From NCBI GenBank assembly GCA_963785735.1, contig CAWAWJ010000001.1:186001-250000 (forward strand): a stretch of 64,000 nt of DNA. The letters are read 5' to 3'. The translations under genes were made by a program, and so were the position numbers. Positions 39,275 through 49,270 of the stretch are shown in pieces. Source of the stretch: REEB95 sp963785735 (GTDB taxonomy: Bacteria; Pseudomonadota; Alphaproteobacteria; ATCC43930; CGMCC-115725). Each line of letters begins with the position of its first letter. The stretch's first letter is position 1. The notes beneath the pieces were generated by a model, which searched no databases, was not told the DNA's origin, and was given only the letters and a program-made list of their open reading frames with translations.

Positions 39275-40690
39275 ATGTTGCGTATCTTCGGCCACTTCGT
39301 GCCCGTGCCCGCCTTGCTGGTGGGCCTGTGCGAAATTTTCCTGATCTCGCTGGCGCTGCTCATCGCGCTCGGGCCCGCCCCGGCCGAGGCGCTGGTTCAA
39401 ATCCATTTCATCTCGCCCTCCATGCAATTCACCGCCGGATTCACGGGCCTGGCGATCGGCGCCATGAGCGTGGTCGGGCTTTACAACTACGACGTCTTCC
39501 TCAATTCGCGCGTGATGATCACCAAGATCGTGGTGGCGCTGGCGCTGGTCGTGCCGGTGGCGGCGTTGCTGTGCGCCTTCTTCGCCAACGAGGCCTATGG
39601 CGGCCATTTGGGCTCCTGGGCGGCGTTGTGCTTCAAGGGCAGCCTCGCCTGGATGGGCGGCGTGATCGTGACGCGCGTGGGCTTCCTCCATTATTCCAGG
39701 GTCGAGAGCTTCCGCCGCCGCATCATCGTGCTCGGCACCGGCGTGAGGGCGGCGCGCATCGCCGAATTGGCCAGTTCCGGCCGCAACCGCTATTTCGTGC
39801 CCAAGGCCTTCGTCCACGCCCATGGCGACATGCACCTGGTTTCGGGCTCGGCGCTCGACCTCGACCAGACCAAGGACCAGCACGCGCTCGCCAAATTCGC
39901 CCGCGAGGTGCGCGCCAAGGAAGTGGTGGTGGCGACCGACGACCGCCGCGGCATGCCGTTGACCCAGCTGCTCCATTGCAAGATCGCCGGCGTCAACGTG
40001 GTCGATTACCTGACCTTCTGGGAGCGCGAGAACGGCCGCGTCGATATCGAGGCGTTGCAGCCGAGCTGGCTGATCTTCTCCGACGGCTTCCGCCAGGGCG
40101 CGGTGGTCGACGCCATGAAGCGCGTCTTCGACCTCGTCATGAGCTTCATCCTGCTGACCGCGACCTTGCCGGTCATCGCCTTGACCGCGCTTGCCATCAG
40201 GCTCGAAAGCCCCGGCCCGGTGCTCTACCGCCAGGAGCGCAGCGGTTATCACGGCCGGCCCTTCACCCTCTTCAAGTTCCGCAGCATGCGCCCGGACGCC
40301 GAAATCGGCGGCACGCCGCAATGGGCCGCCCAAGCCGATCCGCGCGTGACCCGCGTGGGCGCGATCATCCGCAAATACCGCATCGACGAGCTGCCGCAGC
40401 TTTTCAACGTGTTCCGCGGCCAGATGAGCTTCGTCGGCCCGCGCCCCGAGCGGCCGTTTTTCGTCACGCAACTGGCCCGGGACATTCCGTTCTACGAGGA
40501 GCGCCACGCGGTGAAGCCGGGCATCACCGGCTGGGCCCAGGTCAATTGCTCCTACGGCGCCTCGCTCGACGACGCGCGCCTGAAGCTCGCCTACGACCTT
40601 TATTACGTGAAGAACCGCACCCTGTTCCTCGACATCGTGATCCTGATCCAGACCGTCCGGGTGATCCTGTTCCACGAGGGGGCGCGCTAG
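39275..40690 (+). CDS. epsB: Undecaprenyl-phosphate sugar phosphotransferase, XrtA/PEP-CTERM EpsB type
   Basis: A 471-aa polyprenyl glycosylphosphotransferase that would load the first sugar-phosphate onto undecaprenyl phosphate. The N-terminal third has four hydrophobic helices. A CoA-binding-like Rossmann segment follows (RRRIIVLGTGVRAARIAEL). The C-terminal catalytic domain has a helix-break segment (KRVFDLVMSFILLTATLP), FTLFKFRSMRPDAE, KYRIDELPQLFNVFRGQMSFVGPRPE and KPGITGWAQVN. The layout matches TIGR03013 proteins of exosortase clusters. It heads the operon with prsK, 4 nt downstream. Confidence 0.87.
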   Translation: MLRIFGHFVPVPALLVGLCEIFLISLALLIALGPAPAEALVQIHFISPSMQFTAGFTGLAIGAMSVVGLYNYDVFLNSRVMITKIVVALALVVPVAALLCAFFANEAYGGHLGSWAALCFKGSLAWMGGVIVTRVGFLHYSRVESFRRRIIVLGTGVRAARIAELASSGRNRYFVPKAFVHAHGDMHLVSGSALDLDQTKDQHALAKFAREVRAKEVVVATDDRRGMPLTQLLHCKIAGVNVVDYLTFWERENGRVDIEALQPSWLIFSDGFRQGAVVDAMKRVFDLVMSFILLTATLPVIALTALAIRLESPGPVLYRQERSGYHGRPFTLFKFRSMRPDAEIGGTPQWAAQADPRVTRVGAIIRKYRIDELPQLFNVFRGQMSFVGPRPERPFFVTQLARDIPFYEERHAVKPGITGWAQVNCSYGASLDDARLKLAYDLYYVKNRTLFLDIVILIQTVRVILFHEGAR

Positions 40691-40694
40691 AGCC

Positions 40695-42719
40695 ATGGAC
40701 TTCGCCCCGGTCACGGCATCGATCTGCGCCGGCGCCTTCGCCGCGCTGTTCCTGTTCACGCTGGCGCGCGGCAAGCCCTCGCGCGAGGGCCGCTTCGTGC
40801 TGGCCGCGTCGGCGGCGACGGTGTTGTGGGCGCTCGCAACCGCGTTCGGCGGCGCGGCGCTCGGCGATTTCGTGCCGCTGCTGGAGACCGTGCAGGGCCT
40901 GATCTGGCTCGCGTTGCTGGCGATGCTGCTGCGGCCGCAGCCGGGCGACGCGAAGCGCCTCTCCTATTGGCGGGCCGCGATCTGGGGCGGATGCGTGGCC
41001 GGTCTTTCGGTCATAGCCGACGATCTGGTGCATTGGGCCGGGGCGGGCGATCTCGCCGTGCCGCAGATCCTGGCGCGCGAGGGACTGGCCGTGGCCGGGC
41101 TGCTGCTGGTCGAGAATCTCTACCGCAACACCGAGCAGAAGCGGCTCTGGAACGTGGCGCCGTTGTGCATCGCCATCGGCGGCTTCTTCGCCTATCAGCT
41201 GTTCCTCTATTCGAACGCGCTCTTGACCGGGCACGTCAATCCGCTCTTCGCCGAGGCGCGGCTGGCGGCGACGGCGCTGAGCGCGCCCTTCCTGGCGCTC
41301 ACGCTGGCGCGCAACCGCGACTGGCGCATCGACATCCATATTTCACGCCGGGTCGTGTTCCACACCTTCACCCTGGTGGTGAGCGGCGGATTCCTGCTCG
41401 CGGTCGCGGCGCTGGGCGCGGCGGTTCACGAGATGGGCGGCGCATGGGGCCCGGCGGTGCAGGTGATATCGCTGTTCGGCGCGATCCTGGTGCTGGCGCT
41501 GGTGCTGTCCTCGGGCGGCGCACGGGCGCGGTTCAAATACCTGGTGTCGCGGAATTTCTTCTCGCTGCGCTACGACTACCGCCTCGAATGGATGAACTTC
41601 ATCGAGACCCTGTCGGCGCGCGGCGAGGGCGAGGATTTGAAGCATCGCGTGATCGAGGCGGTGGCCAATATCGTCGACAGCCCGCGCGGCGCGCTGTGGC
41701 TGATCGACGGCCAAGCAGGATACCGCCCGGCGGCGGGCTTCGACTTGCGGCTGGCTTCGGGCGCGCGTGAATCGGCGGACGGCGCTTTCGTCGCCGGTTT
41801 CCGCGGCGGCGCCTGGATCCAGGACATGACCCAGGAAATCGCTTCCCCGGACGATCCCGCGAACTGGCGCGCGAGCGCCGATTTCTGGCTGGCGGTGCCG
41901 TTGACGCATCGCGGACGCCTGATCGGTTTCATCACGCTCACCCGCCCGCGCGCGCCGCTCGACCTCAATTGGGAAAGCTTCGAGCTGCTCCGCGCCGTGG
42001 CGCGCCAGGCGGCGAGCTATATCTGCGAGGAACGCGCGGCGCAGGCGCTGGCGGATGCGCGCGGCCTCGAGCAATACGGCAAGCGTTTCGCCTTCCTCGG
42101 CCACGACATCAAGAACCTGGCGGGCCAATTGCGGCTGATCGCCGAAAACGCGAGGATTCACGGCGACGATCCCGCTTTCCGCGCCGACGCCTTCCGCACC
42201 ATCGAAAGCTCGGTCGCGCGCATGAACAAGCTCTTGTCGCAAATGAAGGCGGGCGCGGCGGAGCCGGCCCTTGCCGATCCGGCCGCTCTGATCGCCGAGG
42301 TGGCGCGCGATCTTTCCGGCCCCGGCCTGGAAGTCCAGGCCGAAATTCGCGGCACCGGAGCCGTCCGCATCGAGGCCGAAAAGCTTCGCTCGGCCCTGAC
42401 CCATCTCGTCAGCAACGCCATCGAGGCCTCGCGCCCGGGCCAGGCCGTAATCCTGCGCGTTGGGATCGAGGCGGGCAATCTCGTCATCGAGGTCGCCGAT
42501 CGCGGCCCCGGCATGACGCATGAATTCATAGAGAGCGATCTGTTCCGTCCGCTCCGCACCACCAAGGCGGGCGGCCACGGCATCGGCGCCTATCAGACGC
42601 GCGAGCTCATTCGCGCGGCGGGCGGCGAGATCGACGTCGTTTCATCCCCCGGCGCTGGCACCACCATGCGCATCGTACTTCCCCTAGCGAGTGAAGGAGC
42701 CGTCTCAACCGCGGCGTAA
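40695..42719 (+). CDS. prsK: XrtA/PEP-CTERM-system histidine kinase PrsK
   Basis: A 674-aa sensor kinase. The first ~280 residues contain about eight membrane helices (MDFAPVTASICAGAFAALFL at the start). A GAF-like domain follows (about 310-460). The kinase core has His470 in FLGHDIKNLAGQL, LTHLVSNAIEASRPG, VADRGPGMTHEFI and GGHGIGAYQTRELI. The HDIKN H-box is that of PrsK (TIGR02916). Its partner PrsR begins 4 nt downstream, so they form a dedicated two-component system for exosortase/EPS genes. Confidence 0.9.
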   Translation: MDFAPVTASICAGAFAALFLFTLARGKPSREGRFVLAASAATVLWALATAFGGAALGDFVPLLETVQGLIWLALLAMLLRPQPGDAKRLSYWRAAIWGGCVAGLSVIADDLVHWAGAGDLAVPQILAREGLAVAGLLLVENLYRNTEQKRLWNVAPLCIAIGGFFAYQLFLYSNALLTGHVNPLFAEARLAATALSAPFLALTLARNRDWRIDIHISRRVVFHTFTLVVSGGFLLAVAALGAAVHEMGGAWGPAVQVISLFGAILVLALVLSSGGARARFKYLVSRNFFSLRYDYRLEWMNFIETLSARGEGEDLKHRVIEAVANIVDSPRGALWLIDGQAGYRPAAGFDLRLASGARESADGAFVAGFRGGAWIQDMTQEIASPDDPANWRASADFWLAVPLTHRGRLIGFITLTRPRAPLDLNWESFELLRAVARQAASYICEERAAQALADARGLEQYGKRFAFLGHDIKNLAGQLRLIAENARIHGDDPAFRADAFRTIESSVARMNKLLSQMKAGAAEPALADPAALIAEVARDLSGPGLEVQAEIRGTGAVRIEAEKLRSALTHLVSNAIEASRPGQAVILRVGIEAGNLVIEVADRGPGMTHEFIESDLFRPLRTTKAGGHGIGAYQTRELIRAAGGEIDVVSSPGAGTTMRIVLPLASEGAVSTAA

Positions 42720-42723
42720 TGTC

Positions 42724-44085
42724 ATGAAAGACAGCAAAACCCACATTCTTCTGGTCGAGGACGATGAAGGCCAGGCGCGCCAATACAAATGGGCGCTCGG
42801 CGATTTCGAGGTCGCCTTGGCCGGCGACCGCGAGAACGCGATAGCCGAATTCCGGCGCGTGCGCCCGGCGGTGGTGGTGCTCGATCTGGGATTGCCGCCC
42901 GATTCCGACGGGGCCGGCGAAGGCATCGCCACGCTCGAATCCATCCTGGCCATGGCGCCCGAGACCAAGATCATCGTCGCCACCGGCAATGAAAGCCGCG
43001 AGGTGGCGCTGCGCGCCGTCCAGCTCGGCGCCTACGACTTCCATCATAAGCCGGTCGATCTCGAGGTCTTGAAGCTGATGATCGCGCGGGCGTCGAAGCT
43101 GCACGCGATCGAGGCCGAGAACCGCCGCTTGCAGGAGCTGTCGGCGCGCTCGCCGGTCGATGGCATCGTCGCGGCCAGCCCGCAAATGACCCGCGTTCTG
43201 CGCACCGTCGAGAAGATCGCGCCCACCGACGTCGCGGTGCTGTTGCTCGGCGAAAGCGGCACCGGCAAGGAGGTGCTGGCCCAGACGGTTCACCGCCTGA
43301 GCGCGCGCGCCAAGAAGCCCTTCGTCGCCATCAATTGCGCGGCGATCCCCGAGACCCTGCTGGAAAGCGAACTCTTCGGCCATGAGAAAGGCGCCTTCAC
43401 CGGCGCCGTCAAGCAGACCATCGGCAAGATCGAAGGCGCCAATGGCGGAACCCTGTTCCTCGACGAGATCGGCGACGTGCCGTTGCCGATGCAGGTGAAG
43501 CTGCTGCGTTTCCTCCAGGACCAGGTGGTGGAGCGCGTCGGCGGCCACCGCCCGATCCAGGTCGATGTGCGCATCGTCTGCGCCACCAACCAGGATCTCG
43601 ACCATCTCATCGGCACCGGCCGCTTCCGCGAGGATTTGTATTATCGCCTGAACGAAGTCCGGGTGATCGTGCCGCCCCTGCGCGAGCGCGAAGGCGACCC
43701 GGTTCTGCTCGCCAATTACTTCCTGAAGAAGTTCAACGAGCTGTTCGACCGCAAGATCAAGAGCTTCGCCTCCGACGCGCTCACCGCCATCGCCGTCCAT
43801 CCGTGGCGCGGCAATGTGCGCGAGCTGGAAAACCGCGTGAAACGGGCGGTGGTGATGGCCGAAGGCGCCGCGATATCGGCGTCGGACCTCGAACTCGCCC
43901 CGGCCGAGCTGCCTTTCGGCTCGCTCGATTTGCGCGAAGCGCGGGCGCGCGCCGAGCGCGGCGTCATCCAGATGGCGCTGGCGCAAAGCGGCGGCAATCT
44001 GTCGCGCGCCTCGAAACTCCTGGGCATCAGCCGGCCGACACTCTACGGCCTGCTCGAAGGCCTCGGTCTCGAAGCGCATTCCTGA
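42724..44085 (+). CDS. prsR: PEP-CTERM-box response regulator PrsR (sigma-54 activator)
   Basis: A 453-aa NtrC-type activator. The receiver has phospho-Asp54 (VVLDLGLPP). The AAA+ domain has Walker A GESGTGKE (176-183), the sigma-54 contact loop GAFTGA (223-228), GGTLFLDEIGDVPLPMQVKL (Walker B) and FREDLYYRLNEVRV. The C-terminal Fis-type helix-turn-helix is LAQSGGNLSRASKLLGISRP. The start at 42724 is preferred to an upstream in-frame start within prsK. TIGR02915 family. It predicts sigma-54 promoters for its targets; I did not find a clean -24/-12 site in the window. Confidence 0.92.
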   Translation: MKDSKTHILLVEDDEGQARQYKWALGDFEVALAGDRENAIAEFRRVRPAVVVLDLGLPPDSDGAGEGIATLESILAMAPETKIIVATGNESREVALRAVQLGAYDFHHKPVDLEVLKLMIARASKLHAIEAENRRLQELSARSPVDGIVAASPQMTRVLRTVEKIAPTDVAVLLLGESGTGKEVLAQTVHRLSARAKKPFVAINCAAIPETLLESELFGHEKGAFTGAVKQTIGKIEGANGGTLFLDEIGDVPLPMQVKLLRFLQDQVVERVGGHRPIQVDVRIVCATNQDLDHLIGTGRFREDLYYRLNEVRVIVPPLREREGDPVLLANYFLKKFNELFDRKIKSFASDALTAIAVHPWRGNVRELENRVKRAVVMAEGAAISASDLELAPAELPFGSLDLREARARAERGVIQMALAQSGGNLSRASKLLGISRPTLYGLLEGLGLEAHS

Positions 44086-44102
44086 GTTTCCGGAGAATGA
44101 CC

Positions 44103-46883
44103 ATGACCAAATCCCCCCGCCTCCTCATCCGCGCCCTGCCCGTGCTGCTCGCGCTTGGCGCGTGGCCGCAAGCCGGCTTCGCCGACGCCTATGCCGATTC
44201 GGCGCAAAATCTCATCGACCAGGGCAACCTCAAGGGCGCGGTCATCGAATTGCGCAACGCCGCGCGCAACCAGCCGCAGAACGCCGACATCCATCTGCGT
44301 CTGACGCAGGTCTATCTCGATCTCGGCAACATCCCCGCCGCCGACGCCGAAATCCGCAACGCCATCGCCCAGGGCGCCGAGGAAGCCAAGAGCGCGCCGT
44401 TGCTGGGCCAGGTCCTGCTGCGCGAGGGCAAGTTCGGCCAGGTGCTCAAGGAAGTGCCGGCCGGCAACCGCCCGGCCGAGGCCGAAAGCGCCGTGCGCCT
44501 GGCGCGCGGCCAGGCCTATCTGGGATTGCATCAGTTGAGCGACGCCGAATCCGCGCTGCGGGAATCCGAACGGCTCGCCCCCAACACCGCCGACCCGAAG
44601 CTGGGCCTGTCGCGGCTGCTGATGGCGAAAAACCAGGCCGCGGACGCCGAAGGCAAGGTGGACGAGGCGCTGGGCATCAATGCGCATAGCGACCGCGCGC
44701 TCATCATGAAGGCGGAATTCCTGCGCCAGCGCGGCGATTACGACGGCGCGCTCGCGCGTTACAACGACATCCTCGGGCGCGAAAAGCTGAACGTTCCGGC
44801 GCTGCTCGGCCGGGCCAATATCGAGATCGCCAAGAACAATCTGGACGCGGCATCGAAGGACGTTCAAGACGCCGCGGCCGAGAGCCCGAACAATCCCGAG
44901 GGAGCCTATCTCCTCGCGCTGGTTTACGCGCGCCAGGGCAATTACGCCAAGGCCAGCGACCTCCTGGAGAAATTCTCGGTGCAGCTCGGAAGTTTCCCGG
45001 CGGCCATCCTGCTCACTGGCGTGGTCGAGTTCTCGCAGAACCAGCTGGCGCAGGCCGAAGCCAATCTGACGCGCTTCACCGCGCGCGTGCCCAACAACGC
45101 GCTCGCGACCCGGCTCCTGGCCGATATCGCGCTGCGCCAGGGCCAGCCGGCCAAGGCGATTGCCGTGCTCGAGCCCCTGACCCAGGCCGATGCCGGCGAT
45201 GCGGCGGCCTGGGCGCTCCTGGCCGACGCCTATGTCGCGGCCGGCAACAACGCCAAGGCGTCGAACGCCATCGACCACGCTTCCTCGCTCGCCCCGAACA
45301 ATCCGCGCATCGGCACCGAATTGGCGGTGTCGCGTTTCTATGTCGGCCAGACCGACCTGGCGCTGCAACAGCTCGAACATCTGTTCCAGACCACCGGCGG
45401 CACCGAGATCGCCGGACCCGCGCTCATCGTCTCCGATCTGCGCGCGCACCGCATCGACGAGGCGGCCAAGGCGGCGGACATCCTGGTGAAGCAGCGCCCG
45501 AACGACCTGGTGGCGCAGAACCTGCTGGGATTGGTGCGCGTGGCGCAATCCGACCTGGTCGGCGCCGAGCGCATCTTCGCCGGCCTCTACAGCCAGCATC
45601 CGGAATTCACCGTCGCCGGCATCAACCTGGCCCAGGTCTATCTGGGCGAAGGGCGGCCGGAGGACGCATTGACCACGTTCCGCGCCATGATCTCGCGCGA
45701 CGACGGCAATGTCGGCATGCGCATGGCGATGGCCAATGTGCTGGCCTCGATGCAGCGCAACGACGAGGCGGTGGCCGCCTTGCAGCGCGCGAGCGCGATC
45801 GATCCCAAGAACCCGGCTCCCGGCCTGGCGATAGCCAACATCTATGCCGGGCAGAAGAATTGGCAGAAGGCGGTCAACACCATGCGCCCGATGGTCCAGC
45901 AATTCCCCACTTCCATCGCGGTGCTGGACATGATGGGACGCATCCAGATCTCCACCAAGGACAATGCCGGCGCGCTGGCAACCTATCGCCGCGCCGTCGA
46001 GGTCGCGCCCAACAATGCCGCGCTCTATGACCGCTTCGCCGGGGCGCTCGCGCTCGCCGGCAATTGGACCGCCTCGCGCGACGCGCTGCGGCGCGCGGTC
46101 GCGCTCGACCCCGGCAATCCCGGCTACAAGGAAGGATTGATCGAGACCGAATACAAGATCGGCGGCAAGACGCAAGCGATGTCCGCCGGCCAGGCGCTGA
46201 TCTCGACCGGCGACAGCCCGGCCCTGCCGGCGCAATGGACCGCGGCGGCGTTGGGGCGCGACGGAAAATTCGCCGACGCCGTGGCGCTCCTGACCAGCGC
46301 CGCGCAAGCCAGCCCCTCCGAGACGGCGACGGTGCAGCTCGCGATTCTGACGGCGAATGCGGGCGACTCCGCCAAGAGCATAACGCTGCTCAAGGCCTGG
46401 ATAGACCGCAACCCCAACAGCCTGGCGGCGATGCACGCCTTGGCCGATCTCTATCTCGGCACCCGCGATTACGCCTCGGCCGAAGCGACGTTCCAGGCGA
46501 TCCAGGCCAAGGCGCCGAACGACGTCGTCGTGCTCAACAACCTGGCCTGGCTCTATCAGCGCCGCGGCGACAGCCGCGCGCTCGACATGGCGCGGCAGGC
46601 CTATCGCCTGGCGCCGCTCGCGCCCTCGGTGGCCGACACCTATGGCTGGGTGCTGTTGTCCTCGGGCGACGTCAACCACGCGATGCCGGCCTTGCGCATG
46701 GCGAACTACGCCATGCCCGACGACCCGGCGATCCAGTATCACCTCGCCGTGGCGTTCAGCAAGACGGGCGACAATAGCGACGCCCGCCAGTTGCTGGAGA
46801 AAGCGGTCGCCAACCCGGCGGCGTTCGACGGCAAGCAGCAGGCGAGCGACATGCTGCACGGGCTCCCCGCCAAGGCGAACTGA
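44103..46883 (+). CDS. prsT: PEP-CTERM-system TPR-repeat protein PrsT
   Basis: A 926-aa exported protein made almost entirely of tetratricopeptide repeats. Signal peptide MTKSPRLLIRALPVLLALGA with cleavage near GFADA. The start at 44103 is favoured over 44097 because of GGAG spacing. Repeats recognisable as ANAQY-like helices run from about residue 35 to the end (for example GAVIELRNAARNQPQNADIH and MALASDNVLVLNNLAW-like VVVLNNLAWLYQRRGD). TIGR02917 proteins of this size occur next to prsK and prsR. Likely a periplasmic scaffold for polysaccharide assembly or export; the exact role is unknown. Confidence 0.9.
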   Translation: MTKSPRLLIRALPVLLALGAWPQAGFADAYADSAQNLIDQGNLKGAVIELRNAARNQPQNADIHLRLTQVYLDLGNIPAADAEIRNAIAQGAEEAKSAPLLGQVLLREGKFGQVLKEVPAGNRPAEAESAVRLARGQAYLGLHQLSDAESALRESERLAPNTADPKLGLSRLLMAKNQAADAEGKVDEALGINAHSDRALIMKAEFLRQRGDYDGALARYNDILGREKLNVPALLGRANIEIAKNNLDAASKDVQDAAAESPNNPEGAYLLALVYARQGNYAKASDLLEKFSVQLGSFPAAILLTGVVEFSQNQLAQAEANLTRFTARVPNNALATRLLADIALRQGQPAKAIAVLEPLTQADAGDAAAWALLADAYVAAGNNAKASNAIDHASSLAPNNPRIGTELAVSRFYVGQTDLALQQLEHLFQTTGGTEIAGPALIVSDLRAHRIDEAAKAADILVKQRPNDLVAQNLLGLVRVAQSDLVGAERIFAGLYSQHPEFTVAGINLAQVYLGEGRPEDALTTFRAMISRDDGNVGMRMAMANVLASMQRNDEAVAALQRASAIDPKNPAPGLAIANIYAGQKNWQKAVNTMRPMVQQFPTSIAVLDMMGRIQISTKDNAGALATYRRAVEVAPNNAALYDRFAGALALAGNWTASRDALRRAVALDPGNPGYKEGLIETEYKIGGKTQAMSAGQALISTGDSPALPAQWTAAALGRDGKFADAVALLTSAAQASPSETATVQLAILTANAGDSAKSITLLKAWIDRNPNSLAAMHALADLYLGTRDYASAEATFQAIQAKAPNDVVVLNNLAWLYQRRGDSRALDMARQAYRLAPLAPSVADTYGWVLLSSGDVNHAMPALRMANYAMPDDPAIQYHLAVAFSKTGDNSDARQLLEKAVANPAAFDGKQQASDMLHGLPAKAN

Positions 46884-46904
46884 CGGTCTGACGAAGCCGG
46901 GTTT

Positions 46905-47999
46905 TCAGCGGCGGGGCGGCTGGCCACTCGCGTCGAGGAGAGCCTTGATCTCGAGCGGGGTCGCGAAGCGGCCCTTGACCTCGTTGAGAAAGAAATCGAA
47001 CAAGCCTTCGAGCGCATCGAGAAAACGCGCCAGGTCATTGGCGTCGCGCACATAGGGCGCGCCGCCCGGCATCAGCGACGGGCTGTGATAGCTCAGATTG
47101 AAGATGCGTTGGCCTTGCGCCAATTGGTTCCGGACCAGGCGGATCTGCTCGGCGAGGCTGTAGCCCTCGGGCGAAAGCTGGATGCGCTCGATGAGATGGA
47201 GCCGCGAGGCCAAGGCCTTGATCTTGAACCGGTTGCCGGCTTGGGTGTCGATCCAGGGATAGAGCGATTTCGCCCGCGCCCCGAGCCAGCCGGCATGGCC
47301 GATGGTGAGCGGAATGCCGAGCCGGCGCGCGCCTTCGCCGAAGCGGAAGGGATGAAAGCCGAAGCCCGAGAAATCCGGGCCGAAGCGGCGCGAGAGATCG
47401 ATGCCCGGCAGCACGCTGACATCGACCTCGTAGCCGAGCCGGTCGATCAGCGCGAGGCTGTACGGGCCGATGCCGTAACGCCCCGCGCGGTAGACCAGGG
47501 GCTTGACGCCGAGATTGCGCTCGATCGCCCCGGTCAGCGCCTGGAGCTTCTCGCTCTCGACATGGGGCGCGAGATTGCCGGGATAGGAGTGAATATCGCT
47601 TATCTCCTCGACCTCGGGCGGGTTGACCCAGGGGTGAAGATGCGCGCCGATCAGCGCACGGTCGCCGGCGAGGAATTCGCGCAACGGGCCGTAGCCCGCG
47701 CTCTGGCTCGCCACCGCGTAATCGACGACATAGGTCGGCTTGACGCCGTAACGGTCGAAGAGGCGTTGCGCCTTTTCCTGATGCGCGAGGTTGCGCACGC
47801 TGTTCGATTCCCGGCTGAAGGGCTTCGACCAGTCGAACTCCTCCTCGGTGTCGATCACGACCTGGAGCAGCGGCTGCATAGCGGCGTCCACCGGCGCCGG
47901 CCACAGCGTCTCGCCGTGGAAGCGGAAAGACGGCGTTCCGGCGGGCGCGGGACCGGGCAAGGGTTCGCGCGCAACCGGCTGCAATGCAACGCGGCTCAT
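46905..47999 (-). CDS. Polysaccharide deacetylase family protein (WalW-like)
   Basis: A 364-aa NodB-like fold protein. VVIDTEEEFDWSKPF supplies the acidic metal-site residues, HLHPWVNPPEVEEI the histidines, and VYRAGRYGIGPYSLALIDRLGY the RxGR motif. IFNLSYHSPSLMPGGAPYVR near the end holds the late catalytic His. Resembles WalW polysaccharide deacetylases of EPS clusters. The start overlaps the stop of the GT4 gene by 4 nt. Confidence 0.78.
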   Translation of the reverse strand: MSRVALQPVAREPLPGPAPAGTPSFRFHGETLWPAPVDAAMQPLLQVVIDTEEEFDWSKPFSRESNSVRNLAHQEKAQRLFDRYGVKPTYVVDYAVASQSAGYGPLREFLAGDRALIGAHLHPWVNPPEVEEISDIHSYPGNLAPHVESEKLQALTGAIERNLGVKPLVYRAGRYGIGPYSLALIDRLGYEVDVSVLPGIDLSRRFGPDFSGFGFHPFRFGEGARRLGIPLTIGHAGWLGARAKSLYPWIDTQAGNRFKIKALASRLHLIERIQLSPEGYSLAEQIRLVRNQLAQGQRIFNLSYHSPSLMPGGAPYVRDANDLARFLDALEGLFDFFLNEVKGRFATPLEIKALLDASGQPPRR

Positions 48000-49270
48000 G
48001 GCACCCCTCCCATCGCCGCTTCGCGGCTTCGCCCGGCCAGAACCCGCTTGAAAAGCTCGATCTGGCCCGAAGTGGTCGCGTCCCAGGAGAAATTCTCGGC
48101 ATAGGCCCGGACATCGTCGCGCGAAGGCTTTGCCTGGAACAACGCCGCCACGCCCTCGGCCACGCCCGATGCCGAAAGCGAGGGCATCAACACGCCCGCG
48201 GCGGGACCGGCCACGATCTCGGGATTGCCCCAGGCGCGCGAAGCCACCACCGGCGTGCCGCAGGCCAAGGATTCGAGCAGCACATTGGCCCAGCCCTCGC
48301 GGGAGGAGGCCAGCACCAGCGCGTCGGCGGCGGAATAGATCGCGGGAAGTTTGTCGTGCGGCACCGCGCCGAGGAAACGGATTCGCGTTTCGAGTCCGAG
48401 CCGGCGGGCGAATTCCTCAAGATCGGCCCGGTCGGGCCCCTCGCCGGCGATCAGCAGCGTATAGCCCGGCAAGCCGGCCAGCGCCTCGATCACCAGGCGA
48501 TGGCCCTTGCGCGCGATCAGATGCCCGACCGAGAGCAGCACCGGCCCGGGCCCAAGGCCGAGCGATGCCCGCGCGGATTGGCGGTCGAGCGGCCGGAATT
48601 GCGCGAGATCGACGCCGTTCCGGAGCGTGCGCACCTGCGCGGGATCGACGCCCAATTGGATAAGCGCCTGGCGCAGGGCTTCGGCCACGGTAATCACGGC
48701 GGCGGCGCGGCACGCCGCCCAGCGAATCATGAATCGGGGCAGGAGATGGCGCGGGATCAGATTGACGTCGGTGCCGCGCGCGGTGAGCACCACGGGCTTG
48801 CCCAGGGTTCGGCCCAGCATCACGGCGGCGACGCCGTCGGGATAAAGATAATGCGCGTCGATCAGATCGAAATCCTGTTCGGCTTTGAGGCGCTTCAACA
48901 CCGGCAGCGCCGCCGCATAGAGCAGCGCCGGCGCCAGGCTCATGCCGAATTTCGGCAGAACCGGATAACGCGGATGCAGCACCGTCAGGCCGAAGCGGGT
49001 TTCACGCCGCGCCACGCGGGCGAAATCGCCGTAACGGCCGAAACGCGGATGCGCGAACGGAAACCAGGGCACCGGCGCCACCACCCGCGCCTCGATATTT
49101 CCGCCGGCGATCAGGTGCCGCAGGCGGTTCTCGACGAAGACGCCGTGATGGGGCTGGGCGTTATTGGGATAGAGCGTGGTGAAGGTAAGGATGCGCAAGG
49201 ACGCGGCCCCCATCCCGCCCTTGGGATTTCCGAAGGCGCCGCCCGAATCCGGCGCGTAGGCGACGGTCAT
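47996..49270 (-). CDS. Glycosyltransferase family 4
   Basis: A 424-aa GT-B enzyme. Starts MTVAYAPDSGGAFGNPKGGM at 49270, overlapping the methyltransferase stop (ATGA). N-terminal TLYPNNAQPHHGVFVENRLR, DLIDAHYLYPDGVA and VLTARGTDVNLIP are typical of PEP-CTERM-associated GT4s. The C-terminal half has the nucleotide-sugar motif SREGWANVLLESLACGTPVV with the E-x7-E glutamates. Extra open frame upstream is out-of-frame methyltransferase. Adds an internal sugar to the lipid-linked oligosaccharide. Confidence 0.85.
   Translation of the reverse strand: MTVAYAPDSGGAFGNPKGGMGAASLRILTFTTLYPNNAQPHHGVFVENRLRHLIAGGNIEARVVAPVPWFPFAHPRFGRYGDFARVARRETRFGLTVLHPRYPVLPKFGMSLAPALLYAAALPVLKRLKAEQDFDLIDAHYLYPDGVAAVMLGRTLGKPVVLTARGTDVNLIPRHLLPRFMIRWAACRAAAVITVAEALRQALIQLGVDPAQVRTLRNGVDLAQFRPLDRQSARASLGLGPGPVLLSVGHLIARKGHRLVIEALAGLPGYTLLIAGEGPDRADLEEFARRLGLETRIRFLGAVPHDKLPAIYSAADALVLASSREGWANVLLESLACGTPVVASRAWGNPEIVAGPAAGVLMPSLSASGVAEGVAALFQAKPSRDDVRAYAENFSWDATTSGQIELFKRVLAGRSREAAMGGVP

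Noticed and set aside
44043..46859. 938-codon open frame opposite prsT
   Set aside because: High GC with strong third-position bias leaves the antisense frame open; the composition is Arg/Gln/His-rich and no domain is recognisable, while prsT is a clear TPR protein.
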